41,857 bases of DNA, taken from assembly GCA_964534315.1 (NCBI GenBank), contig CAZHOV010000026.1, positions 1 to 41,857 of the forward strand, given 5' to 3'. Every line of letters begins with the position of its first letter. The first letter of the stretch is position 1. Shown here in pieces: positions 17,659 through 27,156 of the stretch. The notes beneath the pieces were generated by a model. It made no database searches and was not told the origin of the DNA. It saw only the letters and a program-made list of their open reading frames with translations. The position numbers and the translations under genes were made by a program. The stretch comes from CAZHOV01 sp964534315 (lineage in GTDB: Bacteria; Bacteroidota; Bacteroidia; Chitinophagales; Saprospiraceae).

Positions 17659-18534
17659 TTGACGCGTATTTTTAGTTGGATATTTGCTTCTGTTTTACTT
17701 TTCTTCCTGTTAGATCGGCTAGGGGGAGTGCTGTGTCAATACCTGGTTGACAGAAGTGAATTTCGGTATTCCCGACTATATCAGGGAAAAGCCGAAAGCG
17801 ATCTGCTTTTTATCGGAAACTCCCGCGGGTTGATCTTTTACGAGCCATTTATTCAATCATTGACGGGGAAAGAGACGTTTAACCTAAGTTATAATGGCAT
17901 GCCTGTGGATCTGGCCCTGGTTTTATACCAGGATTATCTGGATCGATATCCCGATCCCGAAAAGGTCATTATTGATGTCACGTTACTTGACCGGACCAAC
18001 CCGCAATTAGTCAATGGGTTTCAGGCCTATCGCACCCATTCCGGGCGGCTGGATTCCTTTCTGCTAAAGTCCGTTCCAAAAAGTTATTATGCAGGCATCC
18101 TTAGTCACTTATACCGGTTCAATAGTGAAGTTTTTTACCGGACGCTGGTTTACCAATCTGAAAAGGATACCGACTGGCTGATGAACAGGCAAATCAATGA
18201 TCATTTGGTAAAAACAGTATCTTCTGTTCCGGAAATAACTCATACCATTCAACCTGATCTGGTATCCTGTTTAAAAGAGATACTTACCCTTTCTGAAGAG
18301 CGGGGTATTTCAGTCGAACTGCTAGTCAATCCCTTTTACAAACCCTATATTGAACGCATGGATTCATTCACGCCCTGGCTGCAACAGTTGGAGCAATTAC
18401 TTGGTAAAAAAATTAGAGATTATTCACGCCTCATTGAAGATAGGACAGGAATCGGCGACTACCTACACCTCAATAAGGAAGGGGCGAAAGTTTATATAAA
18501 ACAGTTGGCAAGCGATAAACTCTTCGAAAAATAG
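17659..18534 (+). CDS. SGNH-hydrolase-like membrane-anchored protein
   Basis: A 291-residue protein with one N-terminal transmembrane helix (about 6-25) and an extracytoplasmic domain. The strand-turn LLFIGNSRG (S55) resembles the nucleophile block I of SGNH hydrolases, and GDYLHLNKEGA near the end supplies the expected D267-x-x-H270 pair. The conserved Asn block is less clear. The layout resembles DUF1574/AlgX-type SGNH proteins that act on cell-surface polysaccharides, which would fit the polysaccharide genes about 3 kb downstream, but the link is only positional. The TTG start is the only plausible one. It is not overlapped with any neighbour. Confidence 0.6.
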   Translation: MTRIFSWIFASVLLFFLLDRLGGVLCQYLVDRSEFRYSRLYQGKAESDLLFIGNSRGLIFYEPFIQSLTGKETFNLSYNGMPVDLALVLYQDYLDRYPDPEKVIIDVTLLDRTNPQLVNGFQAYRTHSGRLDSFLLKSVPKSYYAGILSHLYRFNSEVFYRTLVYQSEKDTDWLMNRQINDHLVKTVSSVPEITHTIQPDLVSCLKEILTLSEERGISVELLVNPFYKPYIERMDSFTPWLQQLEQLLGKKIRDYSRLIEDRTGIGDYLHLNKEGAKVYIKQLASDKLFEK

Positions 18535-18659
18535 CAGCTGCACCCCTTGCTATCATTGGCTTGCCCATTTGACCCCCCGTTTTGTCACCTTTATCCCACC
18601 TCTTTATTCCTAATTATGCATGTTCCTAATTTTTTGGCTTATTAGGATAACAGGATATC

Positions 18660-20759
18660 ATGTCACAATCGTTACATTTTTTAAAAAGCGCTGCTTTTTT
18701 CATGAGCAGATGGGGTTTGCTAATTGCGCTATTCTTTCAACTTCCGGTAAATAGGCTTAATGCCTTTCAATTTACTTCGTATACATCCTCTTCTACGGTA
18801 CTTTTTTCTGAAAATAAAGGTCAATTTATTGATCAAAAAGGTGCTACCCGGCCCGAAGTACTTTTCGTCGGGAAGAGTGGAAATACAAAGTTGATCCTCA
18901 GTTCTACAAGTCTTACCTTCCAGTTTGAGCAACTCCTTGGCATGCCGGGACCCATGATGGGCACTTATGACCAACAAAATAAGGAAGAAATGATGGAGGT
19001 CGCCACCCGGCAGGTTAGGCTGTCGCTCCTGGGGGCTAATCCAAAAGCAAAGGTCCACAAAGAGGCTCCCGCCTCCTCACTTTCGCATTTTTACCATTTG
19101 ACAGAGCCAGGTAAGACCGTTACTCATGTTCAGTCTTTTGAGAAAATTACTTTGACCAACATCTACCCCCACATTGATTGGGTGGTCTCTGCTGAAAGGG
19201 GGCAGGTATTCAGTCAATTTGTTCTACATCCAGAAGCGGATCCTGCCGTCATACAATGGACCTTTTCCAACACTGAGCAAGAACGAAATATTCCGCAACT
19301 AACTAATGATGACCGATTCGTAATCCTTGATGATCAGGATATCTATTTAGACGTGTCATCAACAACTCATCCGCTAGTCATTTCACCCTGTTTAAACGGG
19401 AATCAGCCTATAACTTTTAACAAATCAATCAATTCGGCTACTGTCAAGACCTTGACCACTACCATAGACCTCTGAAATCAAAATGAATCTTTTGGTTTTG
19501 AAAATGCACGCTCTTGCGCTATGGATGATCAGGGAAATGCCTACCTGGGAGGAGATGTATTCTTTAATGAACACCTTATCACTTCTGGTTCCGAAATAAG
19601 TGCTTATAGTGTAACGAATAACGCTTTTGCGACTAAATATGATAAATCAGGCCAAAAGGAGTGGACCACCTATTTCGGCGGTTCTTCCAACGAATGGCAA
19701 AGAGGCCTCTCTGTTACTTCTTCTGGCGGTATTGCCATGGCTGGATATACTTACAGCAAAAATACTAGTCAATACGCTTCTTCAGACGGATACCTTGCCG
19801 CTTTTTCGGAGGAAGGGATATTGGAATGGATGCAATTTTGGGACGGAGCCTACAACGATCAACTACTCGGAGTGGCGACTGACAGGCAGGGGTGTGTGGT
19901 GGTCTGTGGTCAAACCGGATCGGAGACAGTAGACGCTTTTCTAGCTAAATACAGTCCAGAAGGCAACCTGCTTTGGACAAATAAGCTCGAAGGAAGGGGG
20001 ACTGACAAGCTTACCGCCGTCGATACGGACCCTGAAGGAAATATCATCGTAGGGGGCGTTTCCAATCGCGAGGAAAATAACGGCTGTGAAGATATACTAG
20101 TCGCCAAATTTGATCCTCGAGGCCAATGTTTATGGCGGAAATATTTTGGCGGATCCGCACAAGATAACTGCAGCGGCATCGCTGTAGATGAATTTAGCAA
20201 TATTTTTCTTACAGGTTACACCGCAAGTCCAAATGGAATCACTTCACCGAAGGCGCACCAATCTGCGCTTTCAGGTGAAGTAGATGGCTTTTTGATGAAA
20301 CTTAATCCGGCCGGAGAACGGCTTTGGGGTACCTACCTGGGCGGAAGGCAAATGGAATACGCTGATTCCAAATCAATCGCTTTGGGCGCTGACGGACAAG
20401 TTCACCTGACCGGCTCCACCAAAAGTAGATCGGGAATTGCCACACCCCATGCTTTTCAACGTGACTATGCGGGCAACCTGGATGCTTACCTGGTAACGTT
20501 CACCTCCGAAGGCCAGTTGATCTGGGGCTCCTATCTGGGGAGCGACTTCATGGAGATGGAGTTAAATATAGCAGCCGATCAAAATGGAAGTATCTGCCTG
20601 GCGGGCGTTACCAGTAGCCCCTATTTAGCAGGGCCCGGCTGGCAGGAAACAGTCAATAACCAAACCATTCGATCCTTTTTAATGACCTTTAAACAAAATC
20701 CCCAACAGTACTTAAAATTTGCATTTTCTTCCTTAAATTGGGAAGAAAAAGATGAATAA
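18660..20759 (+). pseudogene. SBBP beta-propeller protein gene interrupted by an in-frame TGA
   Basis: Two open stretches in the same frame, 18660-19475 and 19476-20759, are separated only by TGA at 19473-19475. Together they encode about 699 residues: a signal-peptide-like start, an N-terminal domain of the DUF7948 type (LFSENKGQF and YPHIDWVV are its hallmarks), and SBBP repeats such as DDQGNAYLGGDV, VDEFSNIFLTGYT and GADGQVHLTGST. Sequence directly after the stop (NQNESFGFENARSC) continues the family pattern, so this is a point nonsense change (probably from TGG or CGA), not two genes. No C-terminal T9SS sorting domain is seen, so the 3' end may also be shortened. The start has AGGA about 7 nt upstream. 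Confidence 0.82.
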
Positions 20760-20777
20760 GGAATTTAATTCCGGGTC

Positions 20778-20882
20778 ATGACCATTGCCGCCGTTGTGAC
20801 CGGCACTATCGTTTATAAAAAGCGAAACAATCTGGAATTTCTAGTGAACCGAAAGACGCTTTGGATGCAGAAAGGGAGCTAG
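20778..20882 (+). other. Short open frame, possible gene remnant
   Basis: A 34-codon frame that starts with a hydrophobic helix (TIAAVVTGTIVYKK) and ends just before the convergent TolC-like gene. It resembles the membrane-exit segment of a sensor or propeller protein but is too short to assign. It could be a remnant of the C terminus of a longer gene or a chance frame. No ribosome binding site is seen. Confidence 0.2.
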
Positions 20883-20884
20883 GA

Positions 20885-21619
20885 TTATTTTCCCAGGTAT
20901 CGTTTTAAGACCTGTTCCAAATCCACTCCAATCAATTCTTCCAATGAAATTTTAGCCTTTTCGAGGTCGCTCTTTGCCCGGAGAGTAGCTTCTCTGGCAT
21001 TGTGATAGATATTGGAGGCTGTGCTGTAATCTTTTAGTTCCACCTCAGCCGATTGAAATTGATCTTTTACCAGTTTATAGGCGCTGTAGGCATCTTCCTC
21101 GGCTTCGATCTTATTTTTGACCAGTTCCAGATAGAATAGATATTCCTGGTAACGCCTCAGCACTTCCGCCCGGATCCGTAGTTTTTGCTGTTCGAGGTCT
21201 GCCTGATAAATATCTACTTCTTGTCTGGCAATCTTTGTTTTCTTTGGATTATTGACGATGCTACCCAGGCTGATCGAAGCGCTGAAGTTGTAGATAGGGA
21301 AGAAGTTATTGGTTTGATCATCCTGATTGGTAAAGCGATTGACACTAATATCGTTGAGGTTAAACGTAGCTCGCACATCATTGGCCCACTCCCAACGAGC
21401 GACCTTCACTTTGTCTTCTGCAATATTCACTTTGGTTTGGAATACCCGGTTGCCGGGGCTGTTTTTCCAGGATAGATGCACCAGATAATCCTCCAGAGTG
21501 GAAGGAAGGCTGTCCAGATTCGCGACCATTAGCTCCTTGTATTGCAGGTTTTGCCCGGAAACAAAGTGGGGTGTGATCAGTAGAAAAAGCAACAGGATTA
21601 GGTTAGTTCGGAAGGTCAT
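20885..21619 (-). CDS. TolC-like outer-membrane efflux family protein, half-length
   Basis: A 244-residue secreted protein: signal peptide (MTFRTNLILLLFLLITPHFV SG), then a TolC/OEP-like coiled-coil repeat with the family pattern (KVNIAEDKVKVARWEWANDV ahead of FNFSASISLG-type strands, then LEQQKLRIRAEVLRRYQEYL). TolC proteins normally have two such repeats in about 450 residues; only one is present, so a trimer built of these would be atypical. Such short members accompany exopolysaccharide genes in Bacteroidota. The ATG at 21619 is preferred over a TTG further upstream, and its start overlaps the O-antigen-ligase-like gene by 17 nt. Last gene of the polysaccharide operon. Confidence 0.7.
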   Translation of the reverse strand: MTFRTNLILLLFLLITPHFVSGQNLQYKELMVANLDSLPSTLEDYLVHLSWKNSPGNRVFQTKVNIAEDKVKVARWEWANDVRATFNLNDISVNRFTNQDDQTNNFFPIYNFSASISLGSIVNNPKKTKIARQEVDIYQADLEQQKLRIRAEVLRRYQEYLFYLELVKNKIEAEEDAYSAYKLVKDQFQSAEVELKDYSTASNIYHNAREATLRAKSDLEKAKISLEELIGVDLEQVLKRYLGK

Positions 21620-23078
21620 AGGCTTTCGATTTAAAGGAGGTATCAAAATCTTTTAGCTTTACAATGGCGGCCAGCAGAATATAGAAAACAATACTCATGG
21701 GCAATTGCACAATAGCCTCTTGCGGATAATTGGCAACGGTCAGCATGAATATAGAAGTGGTAACAGCCAGATACAGGTTTTTTATCTTGGGGTCTTCCAC
21801 TCTCAGATAATAATAAATGCCACTGCGCAAGACCGCAAAGAGCAGGAGCATATATATGATCAGTCCAACCCACCCCAATTCCACCGCGATGCGCACATAA
21901 CCGCTATCATGAGCAAAGCTGGCCAGCCAGGAATCCGGCGTAAACCGTTTTCCCCAAACGCCGGTGCTACCCAGGCCGGCACCAAAAGGGTGTGTTTGTA
22001 CGAACGGCTGTATCATCTTTTGGTTGCGTATTCTGACCATAACCGTATCTTCGCTATCTTCAAGATTAAAGGCTGATTGAATTCTGAAAATAACCGGATT
22101 GCTGGTCGACTTCATCATAAAGGCCGTTCCTAATAGTCCTACAATAAGCACTCCGATAATGATTTCCTTTTTGAGCGTTATGATCGTCACAAACAATATG
22201 CCTGCGGGTAACAGTACAAAAGGAGTTCTCGATCCTGCATACGCCATTGCCAGGATCATGCAGCATCCTCCACCTAAGGCAATCAATCTTTTCCATAATT
22301 GGTACGGACCAATCGCCAGGATGAAACAAAAAATAGACATAAAGGCCATTAGAATACCAAAATTGGTGGGGTTGGAAGAAAAGGAAAAGATCCGGAATCT
22401 CGACCATTGAACGATAAGTCTGAACCGCTCCGGATCGGAGTAGAGCCAATTGAGTTCGGCCTGGGTAAAGCCAAAGAATTCCTGTTTCAGGCCGTAAAGG
22501 GCGGACAGGATCGCCATCCCCAGTACCAGCTTGAGCATGGCAAAGACCAGCTTTTTGGACTTGAAAGCATGGCAGGCGATAAAATAAAGCAAAATTAGAA
22601 AGGCCATGCTGCGCACGGTGTAAAGCCATGCCATTTTGGAAGCGGCCCACGGGTTCAAAACCTGCAAAAAGTTGTAAAAGACCCAGATAATGATCAGGAT
22701 GCTAATTGGGCTTTTGGCAAATTTGACGCTGCGTTCAAAGAGGACGCGCAAGATCAGCCCTGCAAATAATAAGGCGATTAACCCATCCATCGCCACCCCC
22801 GCCGGAAAGGCAACAAATTTACGGATAAATTCCACCAGAAACCCCAGAATGACCAGCAAGGCGATGCCGATCACCGGATAGACAAAGCAGGCGATGGCGA
22901 CTGGAATGCCAAAGATAACACCTGCTATGATGACGCCGATCTTCATGCCCACCTGAGAAAAGACCAACCCCAGTAGAAGGCTCAATAGGGCAACGAGCAT
23001 AACCCCCGGAACAGAGTACAATTTCTCTTTTACCAGGTGTTTGGAGCACCAGTTTTGTATGGAGGGCGCAATATTCAA
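21603..23078 (-). CDS. O-antigen ligase/polymerase-like membrane protein
   Basis: A roughly 490-residue protein with about 10-12 hydrophobic helices and one large periplasmic loop before the last helices (about residues 350-400) containing THPFGAGLGSTGVWG and SFAHDSGYVRIAVELGWVG. This layout is that of the Wzy_C/WaaL family, which polymerises or ligates glycan chains on undecaprenyl-linked precursors. Which reaction it performs cannot be told. The TTG at 23078 is chosen because TTGA overlaps the stop of the tiny upstream gene; a GTG further upstream would overlap that gene heavily. Neighbouring sulfotransferase and TolC-like genes support a surface-polysaccharide role. Confidence 0.82.
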   Translation of the reverse strand: MNIAPSIQNWCSKHLVKEKLYSVPGVMLVALLSLLLGLVFSQVGMKIGVIIAGVIFGIPVAIACFVYPVIGIALLVILGFLVEFIRKFVAFPAGVAMDGLIALLFAGLILRVLFERSVKFAKSPISILIIIWVFYNFLQVLNPWAASKMAWLYTVRSMAFLILLYFIACHAFKSKKLVFAMLKLVLGMAILSALYGLKQEFFGFTQAELNWLYSDPERFRLIVQWSRFRIFSFSSNPTNFGILMAFMSIFCFILAIGPYQLWKRLIALGGGCCMILAMAYAGSRTPFVLLPAGILFVTIITLKKEIIIGVLIVGLLGTAFMMKSTSNPVIFRIQSAFNLEDSEDTVMVRIRNQKMIQPFVQTHPFGAGLGSTGVWGKRFTPDSWLASFAHDSGYVRIAVELGWVGLIIYMLLLFAVLRSGIYYYLRVEDPKIKNLYLAVTTSIFMLTVANYPQEAIVQLPMSIVFYILLAAIVKLKDFDTSFKSKAYDLPN

Positions 23079-23173
23079 AAGAATAACACTTTTAGAAAAA
23101 AGGCCAATAATATCAATACACACAAGGTTAGGGCCAAAAGCTCAATGATGCGGTCTTTCGAAGAAATTTTCAT
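23075..23173 (-). CDS. Small single-helix membrane peptide (32 residues)
   Basis: ATG to TGA encodes a charged start (MKISSKDRIIE) and one hydrophobic helix (LLALTLCVLILLAFFLKVLF). It begins 2 nt after the sulfotransferase stop and its TGA overlaps the TTG start of the O-antigen-ligase-like gene (TTGA). This exact fit between two coupled genes is the main evidence that it is translated. It may be a small subunit of the glycan machinery or simply a translational coupler. No homologue comes to mind. Confidence 0.6.
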   Translation of the reverse strand: MKISSKDRIIELLALTLCVLILLAFFLKVLFF

Positions 23174-23175
23174 AA

Positions 23176-23997
23176 TTATTGGTTGATTAAAAACCGGTTG
23201 TAAGGGGTTGTTTGTAAAAAAGCTTTTACTTCTTCAAAGTTCTCGATAAACTGGCTGTGGTCTTTGGGCGTGATCTTTTTTAGCTGGGTAGCAGAGGGGG
23301 TGGCTTCCAGTTGAAGATAATCAAAAACCAAGTTCATAGCGGTGGCGCGGTTGGAGATCTCTTCCAGGTCTCTTTCGTATTGAATGGCGTGGTAAGGCAG
23401 GCCTTCCAGCAACTGTCTTTCAAAAGAATTTATTGTATCCAGTTCGTTCAGCAAATAGGTCAGGTAGTTTTTGTCGACACGTATCGGTTTGGGTTTCAGG
23501 GTCTGATTATGGTTTTGATGCCATTTTTGGCGATGCATGGCATAGAGCAGAGAGAAGGCCTGGTTGAGGCGATTTTCACGTTCGAGGTAGAGGAGGCGGT
23601 ACCCCTGTTTGGTTGCCGCTTCGAGAAATTGTCGTTTATCGTTGATAGTCGTTTGGACATTTCGGAGTTGGTAGGAGAGGAGTTTGAACCCCCAGATCGG
23701 CTTGGGGCATCTGGAAGCGCAGAGGTCGATCATTTTAGCAGGATTGAAGACTTTATTTTTCAGGATCTCCCCATCGCAGGAGATCTTCGGGTGGGTATTG
23801 AGGAGACTGATCAGCAGCGTACTGCCGGAGCGGCCGCTTGAAAAGACGATAAAGCGGGTGTGGGGTGTATATTTTTTGATGAGTGGTTGTTGCAGATGGA
23901 GCCGGACTTCCTCCAGGTAACCAAGGAGGTTGGTTTTTAGAATATACTTAACATCATTGAGGAGCAGTGCTCTGGGTTGTTTTAGATTTAAACTCAT
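23176..23997 (-). CDS. Sulfotransferase-family protein
   Basis: A 273-residue protein with the 5'-phosphosulfate-binding loop of PAPS-dependent sulfotransferases, FSSGRSGSTLLISLL (residues about 52-66), directly followed by NTHPKISCDGEIL, the usual glycan-sulfotransferase text. A 3'-phosphate-type block would be around RLLYLERENRLNQAFS. It likely transfers sulfate to a carbohydrate in the cytoplasm before export, consistent with the ligase-like and TolC-like genes behind it. It is the first gene of the coupled set; the gap to nusB upstream is only 19 bp, so all may be cotranscribed from nusB. Confidence 0.8.
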   Translation of the reverse strand: MSLNLKQPRALLLNDVKYILKTNLLGYLEEVRLHLQQPLIKKYTPHTRFIVFSSGRSGSTLLISLLNTHPKISCDGEILKNKVFNPAKMIDLCASRCPKPIWGFKLLSYQLRNVQTTINDKRQFLEAATKQGYRLLYLERENRLNQAFSLLYAMHRQKWHQNHNQTLKPKPIRVDKNYLTYLLNELDTINSFERQLLEGLPYHAIQYERDLEEISNRATAMNLVFDYLQLEATPSATQLKKITPKDHSQFIENFEEVKAFLQTTPYNRFLINQ

Positions 23998-24016
23998 GAT
24001 TAGCCGCCATTAGGTA

Positions 24017-24952
24017 CTATTCTTTTAATCCTCTTCCTTCCTTTTTGATTTTACCTTCTTTGATCAATTTTTTCATGAGCCGGTCGAGGATACCGTTGAT
24101 AAAATCCTTGCTTTTGTCGGTGCTATAAAGTTTAGCAATTTCGACAAACTCGTTGAGGGTGACTTTGGTGGGGATAGTGGGGAAGACCATCAGTTCGCAG
24201 AGGGCCATTTTGATCAGGATCATATCTACGATAGCGACCCGGTCGGCATCCCAGTTTTTTAGGATGGGTTGGATCAGAGCCAGGAGGTCTTCGCTTTCCT
24301 TTTCGACGCAGGTAAGCAGTCGTTCGCCGAAGGAGACGATGGTCTCTTCATCCGTCCGGAATGCATCAAAGAAGGGGCCTTCGGAGGGCAGGCTTTTGAT
24401 GCTTCGTTTCAATGATCCGAGGATGAGTGATTTGTCGTCTTTCCAGGAGGCGTATTTTTCTTCTACTTCTTCATCGAAGGGATCGTGTTTAGATAGGAAT
24501 TTTAGCAGGTCGAGCAGTATTTTTCGGTGTTGCTCGATATTGGTTTGTTCTTTCTTGATATAGTTTTTATAGCTATCCCTTTTCGCGAAAGCAGTATAGA
24601 ATAAGCGTACCGAATCGGTATTGATGCGGCCTTCCAGTTTGGCATTTCGGATTTGCTTTTTAAAATGTTCGTTATTGACCAGTGACTGGATTAGTTCGTT
24701 ATTAAAGAATTTGGGGGTAAAAGCCTTGTCTTCGTCGCTGGGCAGGTGTTTGGAGGCTCTTTTGGAAGCATCTTTTAGGGAATAACCGGTAATTTTGGAA
24801 ATAAGCAGCAGGGTAAAGAGGTAGAGTTCGAAAGACTTTCCAATGTTAAACCGGTATCTTCTGATAGCGTCTTCCAGGCTCAACTTTCCGTCCCGGTTGA
24901 GAGCATATAGGATTTGCATTACTTTAATGCGGATATTTCTCCTACTTAGCAT
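24017..24952 (-). CDS. nusB: Transcription antitermination factor NusB (long form)
   Basis: RNA-binding factor for ribosomal antitermination complexes (with NusE/S10). The 311 residues are about twice the E. coli length, which is usual in Bacteroidota: a helical N-terminal part beginning MLSRRNIRIKVMQILYAL and a C-terminal NusB domain with DRVAIVDMILIKMALCELM, PTKVTLNEFVEIAKLYSTDKSKDFINGILD. The ATG at 24952 is preferred to a TTG three codons upstream because homologues start at this position. The lysine-rich tail follows the conserved end. About 600 bp without a core gene lies upstream. Confidence 0.93.
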   Translation of the reverse strand: MLSRRNIRIKVMQILYALNRDGKLSLEDAIRRYRFNIGKSFELYLFTLLLISKITGYSLKDASKRASKHLPSDEDKAFTPKFFNNELIQSLVNNEHFKKQIRNAKLEGRINTDSVRLFYTAFAKRDSYKNYIKKEQTNIEQHRKILLDLLKFLSKHDPFDEEVEEKYASWKDDKSLILGSLKRSIKSLPSEGPFFDAFRTDEETIVSFGERLLTCVEKESEDLLALIQPILKNWDADRVAIVDMILIKMALCELMVFPTIPTKVTLNEFVEIAKLYSTDKSKDFINGILDRLMKKLIKEGKIKKEGRGLKE

Positions 24953-25163
24953 ATCGTTCAAGTATTGGCAAAGGCCGTTTTGATGGTTTTAACATTGTAA
25001 AAGCCCGGGACCGTTGCGCGTCTATGGTTATAATGATTTCAAAAATTCTGTTTATTTTCAAAGTTGCTACAAAGAAATACAATTTTAAAAAGACTTTCTA
25101 CCAAAACGGGGATTATTTTTTTGGGAGGGGGTGTGGGGAGGATGAAAAGATTATTTTACCATA

Positions 25164-25377
25164 AAGCGCGTAGCGATTTTAATCCATGTAGAAAAATATT
25201 TACCGAAATAGTTCAGGCCTGTAGGGACTGACACTAAATGGAAGGATGATGCCCCATAAAAAGGTGGATATGGTCAATGAAGATAGATCAATCTAACCCG
25301 TGGAGGTGTCAGTCGCTATGCGCCTGATCAATGGGGCCTGTAAATTTGGCTACAGAGGGTGTAATCGCTATGCGCTT
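25164..25377. repeat. Nested inverted repeats, MITE-like
   Basis: AAGCGCGTAGCGATT (25164-25178) is the reverse complement of AATCGCTATGCGCTT (25363-25377) with one mismatch. Inside lie GACTGACAC (25226-25234) and GTGTCAGTC (25306-25314), a perfect 9-bp pair, and a third copy of the CGCTATGCGC core at 25314-25323. About 214 bp with no coding potential is bounded this way. Size and structure suggest a non-autonomous mobile element or a repeat of that origin. The remaining upstream sequence (24962-25163) shows nothing recognisable besides AT-rich DNA. Confidence 0.5.
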
Positions 25378-25421
25378 ACTTGAAAAACAAAGATACCTTC
25401 TCCGATGGGAATTCAACTTGT

Positions 25422-25537
25422 GCAGTAACTATTCATTATAACCTGGAAATTACCTTTTCTGTCTTTGTTCGTCCTGTCCTAAAGGGTGTAAAGGCAGAAA
25501 ACGCGCTGGCTCCCTGCGAGGACGGGGCAATACAGGG
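25422..25537 (-). repeat. Hairpin-bearing ~115-bp repeat, copy A
   Basis: Read on the minus strand, this matches 29145-29258 over its full length at roughly 80% identity by eye. It contains a stem, TTTTCTGTCTTTG (25455-25467) with TAAAGGCAGAAAA (25489-25501), whose two non-Watson-Crick positions are G-U pairs in plus-strand RNA. An RHS coding fragment starts exactly where the match ends. Confidence 0.75.
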
Positions 25538-25560
25538 TTTTTGATTTTTATGCTAATGAA

Positions 25561-27156
25561 ATGACCTGGTATGTTTATGGAAACGAACGGGTAGCCAAAA
25601 TCAAACACCCTGAGGAGTTGTTTGAGGAAGAAGACGACCCCGAGCCAGGGTGTCCGGATCCTAACATCCCCGGTGCTTCTGAAACTCGATGTAAGTGGCT
25701 ATACCGTGGCTATTCCTTTGCTAAACGATCTGAAATCACTACTCAATCCAGTACTGTCAATAAATTTTTAGCCACTCTCGACCGCTTAAAGCCAGGGGTT
25801 GACTCTACTGCAAAGCTAACGAACTTGAACCTTCCGAATACCTTGCACCGGGTAGAGGTCAATGCCGGTTTTGAAACCATGCTGTTAGGCTCAGAGTTGC
25901 AAGATTCCACCTATATTAGTATCTTAGACACCTTCCCGCTAACGAGTGGGTTTGATCTGTTTGCTTTACCAGATACCTCAGGAGATACGCTGACGATTCC
26001 GCTTTATGAGTTGGTTGAAGTACAGCTTCCGGAAGGATATGGTGGTAGTGGTACTTCGCTTGATCCTTATGAAGCACCCTACGATGACCCGGTATTAACC
26101 CCTGTTCCTCCGGGTGATTTGAGTTTCTACATCCACGATCATTTGGGTAATACCCGGGTAGTCTATAGTACCAAGGTCTGTGATGATGCAGAAGGCGATA
26201 CCGAGTATTATTTTGAGCATCTTTTTGATTATTGGCCCTATGGAAAGGTATTAAGGGAATACCATCCCGTAGAAGAGATTGAAAAGTATGTGACCACCCA
26301 CCACGAACGGGATCCCGAATCGGGGTTTGATTATCGGGGAGCACGATTTTATGACTCGGATATTGGGCGGTTTTTATCGGTAGATCCGCTGGCAGCGGAC
26401 TTCGCAAGCGTGTCGCCCTATGTGTATACCCTGAATAACCCGGTATTTTTGGTAGATCCAGATGGGAAGGCGCCTATACCTCCAGGAGTAATAGTCTCAA
26501 AAGTTAGAAATGAGAATGGAAAGACTACTGGAGTTAGGGTTTCTGGTACCGTCTATATTTACGGGAATCAGGCAAACCCTGACCTAGCATCATCACTACA
26601 AAGTGAAATAAACAACGCATGGAATGGTGGGCCTAGCTCTGTCACCTGGACGAAAAATGACCAGAGCTATGATGTGGAATTTGATATCAGTGTTGTGGCT
26701 GTATCTATAGATGAGGCAAAAAGTTTAAGTGAAGGGAATACGGATAAAAGCGTTAATTTCTTAAGGGTTTATGAAGGAGACGAAACTGTATTCGGTTCAA
26801 GTTTTAAAGGCAATTCAGGTGTTCTTGATTTGGCACAAAATAGAATTACAGGAAATACTACTTCCGCACATGAAATCGGTCACATGATGGGGTTTAGAAA
26901 TTATAGTAATCCAACAGGAGATGAGACTCACTTTTCCATGCCAATGCCAGATGGTACGCTTCCTTTAATGTATGCGGGACAGCAATCAGGAAATGGAAGC
27001 TTAAGGCAAACGACACAAGGAGACTTAAATGGTTTAAATCTTCTAAAGGGGTTATTTGGATCTAAAAAAAGTAGTAAAACCCAAGGCGAGCCAAATAATA
27101 ATTTGATTTTTGAAACCAAACAACAAATAGATGACTTCTACAATCAAGAAAATTAA
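25561..27156 (+). CDS. 5'-truncated RHS protein with C-terminal metallopeptidase-like toxin domain
   Basis: The C-terminal part of an RHS/YD-repeat polymorphic toxin; coding similarity begins about 25538 (FDFYANEMTWYVYGNERVAKI), just beyond repeat A, so the large N-terminal shell is missing. The RHS core motifs follow: HDHLGNTRVVY, DYRGARFYDSDIGRFLSVDPLA, SPYVYTLNNP and the boundary DPDGK (about residue 302). After it comes a variable domain of about 230 residues with HEIGHMMGF (437-445) and LMYAG, where M470 could be the Met-turn of a metzincin-like zinc protease. The usual third ligand position (11th residue of the motif) is Asn. There is no signal peptide and no secure start; the ATG given is nominal. 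Likely a cassette remnant or an orphan tip for recombination into a full RHS gene. Confidence 0.8.
   Translation: MTWYVYGNERVAKIKHPEELFEEEDDPEPGCPDPNIPGASETRCKWLYRGYSFAKRSEITTQSSTVNKFLATLDRLKPGVDSTAKLTNLNLPNTLHRVEVNAGFETMLLGSELQDSTYISILDTFPLTSGFDLFALPDTSGDTLTIPLYELVEVQLPEGYGGSGTSLDPYEAPYDDPVLTPVPPGDLSFYIHDHLGNTRVVYSTKVCDDAEGDTEYYFEHLFDYWPYGKVLREYHPVEEIEKYVTTHHERDPESGFDYRGARFYDSDIGRFLSVDPLAADFASVSPYVYTLNNPVFLVDPDGKAPIPPGVIVSKVRNENGKTTGVRVSGTVYIYGNQANPDLASSLQSEINNAWNGGPSSVTWTKNDQSYDVEFDISVVAVSIDEAKSLSEGNTDKSVNFLRVYEGDETVFGSSFKGNSGVLDLAQNRITGNTTSAHEIGHMMGFRNYSNPTGDETHFSMPMPDGTLPLMYAGQQSGNGSLRQTTQGDLNGLNLLKGLFGSKKSSKTQGEPNNNLIFETKQQIDDFYNQEN

Noticed and set aside
19473..19475. Recoding of TGA (selenocysteine or tryptophan)
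   Set aside because: Other genes in the window end normally with TGA, and no SECIS-like hairpin or selenoprotein family is involved. A nonsense mutation is simpler.
24962..25163. tRNA or small RNA gene between nusB and the island
   Set aside because: No T-loop (GGTTCRANTCC) or acceptor pairing was found here or elsewhere in the window.
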